Shown here piece after piece: positions 61,835-64,000 of a stretch of 64,000 nucleotides of DNA. Positions within the stretch are counted from its first letter, which is position 1. Each line of letters opens with the position of its first letter. The translations under genes were made by a program, and so were the position numbers. The notes below the pieces were generated by a model. The model was given only the letters and a program-made list of their open reading frames with translations, was not told the DNA's origin and searched no databases. The stretch lies in assembly GCA_963575745.1 (NCBI GenBank), contig CAUYUJ010019622.1, positions 60,001 to 124,000 on the forward strand. The letters run 5' to 3'. The stretch is from Prorocentrum cordatum. Taxonomy: Eukaryota; Sar; Dinophyceae; Prorocentrales; Prorocentraceae.

Positions 61835-63995
61835 TCACTCCTTCTTGATGTATTTCCAGGTCGCGGAGTCCCAAACGAACTTCGACTTGTGCTTCTGCTT
61901 GTGGACAAGGATCGGCATATCCATGTAAAGCCTGCACATGTCAAAAGCAGAGCAGAACCCTGCGCCCATGTAGAACAAGGGGGCGAGTCTGACGACTTGA
62001 CCAACTCGGGTCTCCACATTGAAGTCATGTCTCCAAGGAGGCGTCGCCCCAGAGGCAACGGATCTCCAAGGAGGCGTGCGGGCACGACGGAGCAGCGTCG
62101 TCTGGCCACCATCTGTGTCCAAAACCCACGCAGCCTCTTCCACGTGAGCCAGCCCTCGGATCTCCGATGGTACAGCCACCTCCGCGTTTTCTCTGTCCTT
62201 GCGAACTGTGAATGCCAGATTCTCGGATGAAGAACCTCGAGAGGTTCCAGAAGCTTCCAGCCGAAGTCCTGGAGGACTCTGACCTCCCCGTCGTGCTCGT
62301 TGAACAAGTGCTTCAAGACGTCAGGAACGGTCTCGATGGACCAATCATCGCGAAGCAACTTCCACGCGGGCGAATCCCGCGGCAAGAACTGGACGAGCGG
62401 GCCACCGCCAGAGGCAGGTTTCAAGTGTGGCCAGGCGTGAGTAAGCCAACATTCCTCCGCGAGAGAAGCGTTTTTGAAGTCCTCCCTGAAACGGTTCAGA
62501 TAATGCATCTTCTGCGGCCCGAAAGCCTTCAATGTCCCACCGCTCGTCCTGGCACTCGACCTCGTCGCTGAAGTGCTCTATGCCGTTGATGATATCTGAA
62601 GGGTTCGAAATGGGAAAGCATTGCTCGTGCACGAGGGCGATGAGGCTGGAGACGCGACGTCGCCCCCTCTTCGCGACGTTTCCACTGCACAGCCAAGCTA
62701 CTGCTTCCTTTGGCCAACCTCGGAAACCCGTTAAATTAAGCCGTTTCAACTTAAGGTTCCGCGTTGCGCCAGAGGCAGCAGGAGAAACAGCGCCAAAGGC
62801 GGCAGCAGGCATTGCGCCAGAGGCAGCACCACGCACTGCGCCAGACGCAGCCCCACGCTCTGCGCCAGAGGCAATGTCTTCCCTGTCAGAGCCTGCGCGG
62901 TCCGTTGTGTTCGGAGTGGCTCTGCTCCGAAGAATCGGATCCTTGCTCGAATCCGTCGGATTCTGTCGCCAAGTCGACTGGATACTTAGGTCCAGTCTTC
63001 TTCCGCTCCGCCTCCGTGGGCCCCTCGCGGCCAGATCCCGCGAGCGCGCCAGAGGCAGCTTTGGGATCGCCGCTCGTCCACGACTCACCCTCGTTCAGGA
63101 GAAAGACGCTCTGCGCATCCAGCTCGCAGACGTCGAAGAACACCTGCCGCGCAGCCCTGGCGCGCGCGTCAGTCCAGCCTGGACCTTTCGGATGCCACCG
63201 AAGACCAAACATGTCCTTGTGGATGCCCTTCGTGGTAAGGCGCATGTAAAAGACCTGTCCACTCCCTGCCAAACTGACTGAAAGGCTGTAGGGGCCCTGG
63301 TCGCCATCGTTTGCGCGGCCTCGACTACCCCGCACACACTTGAACCCCTTCCCCTTGTGATGGGACAGGAGCGTCGCCGCGAGAGGATGCTCAATTGTCA
63401 ACGCGGCCACGCGGTCAAAACTCATCGCGCGCTGCATCGTCGCGCCAAAGGTAGCGGCCAGAGGACCGGCATCATGCACATGCAACTTGGGCCCTTTGCC
63501 AACCGGCTCGACGAGCGGAGGAATTCGCCGAGACATGGGAATCAAGACCACGTCGCCCAGGAACATGCCGCCCCTCACCCGCGCGCAAGCCCCTCCTTCC
63601 ACGCGCCAACTTAGCACCGCGGACGCAGCGCTAAGTTGGCGGAGCGGCCGCCCAACATCATCTCTTGCTGGGTGCTCACTCTTCCACCGCAGCGCGCGGC
63701 CCGTCAGGTCTTCCACCACCGCCCCATCGCAGCCGTCCTCGGCGCCAGAGGCAGCCGCTCGCGAGCTGCGTCCACGCCCCCCCACGATAACGCGCGCGAT
63801 GCGCGCGATGGCGGCCGCCAAGAAAAGAGGCGCACTCGAGCCGAAAAGGCTGCGATAGACGACGACGATGGCGGCTGCGAGGGCGAGGGCGGGGCTGACA
63901 AAGAGCACGCAGTAGAGGGCGCAGGCAAGGGTGAGCGGCGCGAGGCGGGAGTGAAGCTGAGGACGAAGATAACCTCGGAGCAGGGGGCGACCATG
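61835..63995 (-). pseudogene. Gene A: paralogue of gene B broken by frameshifts, 5' end beyond or near window edge
   Basis: Four consecutive segments in shifting frames: about 63908-62940 (SWRVEGGACARVRGGMFLGD, PYSLSVSLAGSGQVFYMRL, ARAARQVFFDVCELDAQSVF); about 62940-62560 (AASGA repeats, then LNLTGFRGWPKEAVAWLC); about 62560-62190 (FREDFKNASLAEECWLTHAW, FGWKLLEPLEVLHPRIWHSQ); and 62190-61835 (VEEAAWVLDTDGGQTTLLRR, GQVVRLAPLFYMGAGF), ending WKYIKKE and a stop. Segments align in order with gene B (W-[IV]-L-x-x-DGG-[EQ]-T-x-LL-[KR]-R is shared). No in-frame ATG is seen at the 5' end. Alternatives are a pseudogene, unrecognised introns or assembly errors. Confidence 0.55.
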
Positions 63996-64000
63996 TGAAA

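Noticed and set aside
63095-63394. Second minus-strand frame overlapping gene A
   Set aside because: Out-of-frame shadow; the motifs shared with gene B are in the other frame.

Overview
This window is nuclear DNA of a dinoflagellate. The decisive mark is a complete 22-nt dinoflagellate spliced-leader (DinoSL) sequence on the minus strand at 17862-17883, followed directly by a 15-nt relict leader lacking the first nucleotides. That is the signature of a trans-spliced mRNA that was reverse-transcribed back into the genome at least twice. Supporting traits are GC-rich coding DNA, very large microsatellite and minisatellite fields, exons acceptable only with GC or GA donors and AG|G acceptors, and MITE-like repeats in introns. 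I cannot name the species.

Layout. 1-22.5 kb is mostly simple-sequence DNA (CAT, GT, CTC and GAT arrays). Short, in-phase, helix-forming exons on the minus strand (about 21.6, 18.9, 13.5, 11.6, 6.6 and 2.5 kb) may belong to one coiled-coil gene whose introns are largely microsatellite. A SL-tagged LINE retrocopy (16.2-17.9 kb) ends at a perfect 29-bp hairpin. 23.5-31.1 kb holds an eight-exon minus-strand gene, which I reconstructed as about 564 residues: a signal peptide, a helical stretch, a WD40/PQQ-like propeller, one C-terminal membrane helix and a basic tail. Its introns carry at least three families of terminal-inverted-repeat elements, and one 165-bp intron is essentially a single element (an introner). 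31.6-32.6 kb is an aldo/keto reductase gene with one homopolymer frameshift.

33-42.7 kb is a nest of duplicated repeats: (CAA)n arrays, a directly duplicated unit of about 900 bp, a 185-bp satellite, and a unit of about 750 bp present as a widely spaced inverted pair. 43.3-50.6 kb is a non-LTR retrotransposon (endonuclease, reverse transcriptase remnant, zinc fingers, RNase H). Its RT catalytic core is deleted, and it sits inside a 32-bp minisatellite found on both sides. 51.1-52.6 kb is an (ACT)n array. 54.5-57.9 kb is a satellite of about 20 bp whose unit contains the telomere-like octamer CTAAACCC.

52.9-54.1 kb and 58.2-64 kb hold three minus-strand genes or gene remnants that share a striking feature. 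An 11-14-nt sequence (GCTGCCTCTGGCGC on the coding strand) recurs about 25 times, in more than one reading frame and also in noncoding flanks. Two of the three genes are paralogous to each other. This dispersed word, the introner-like introns and the SL-tagged LINE retrocopy are the most notable observations. No rRNA, tRNA or CRISPR array was recognised. The many long open frames in simple repeats are not genes.
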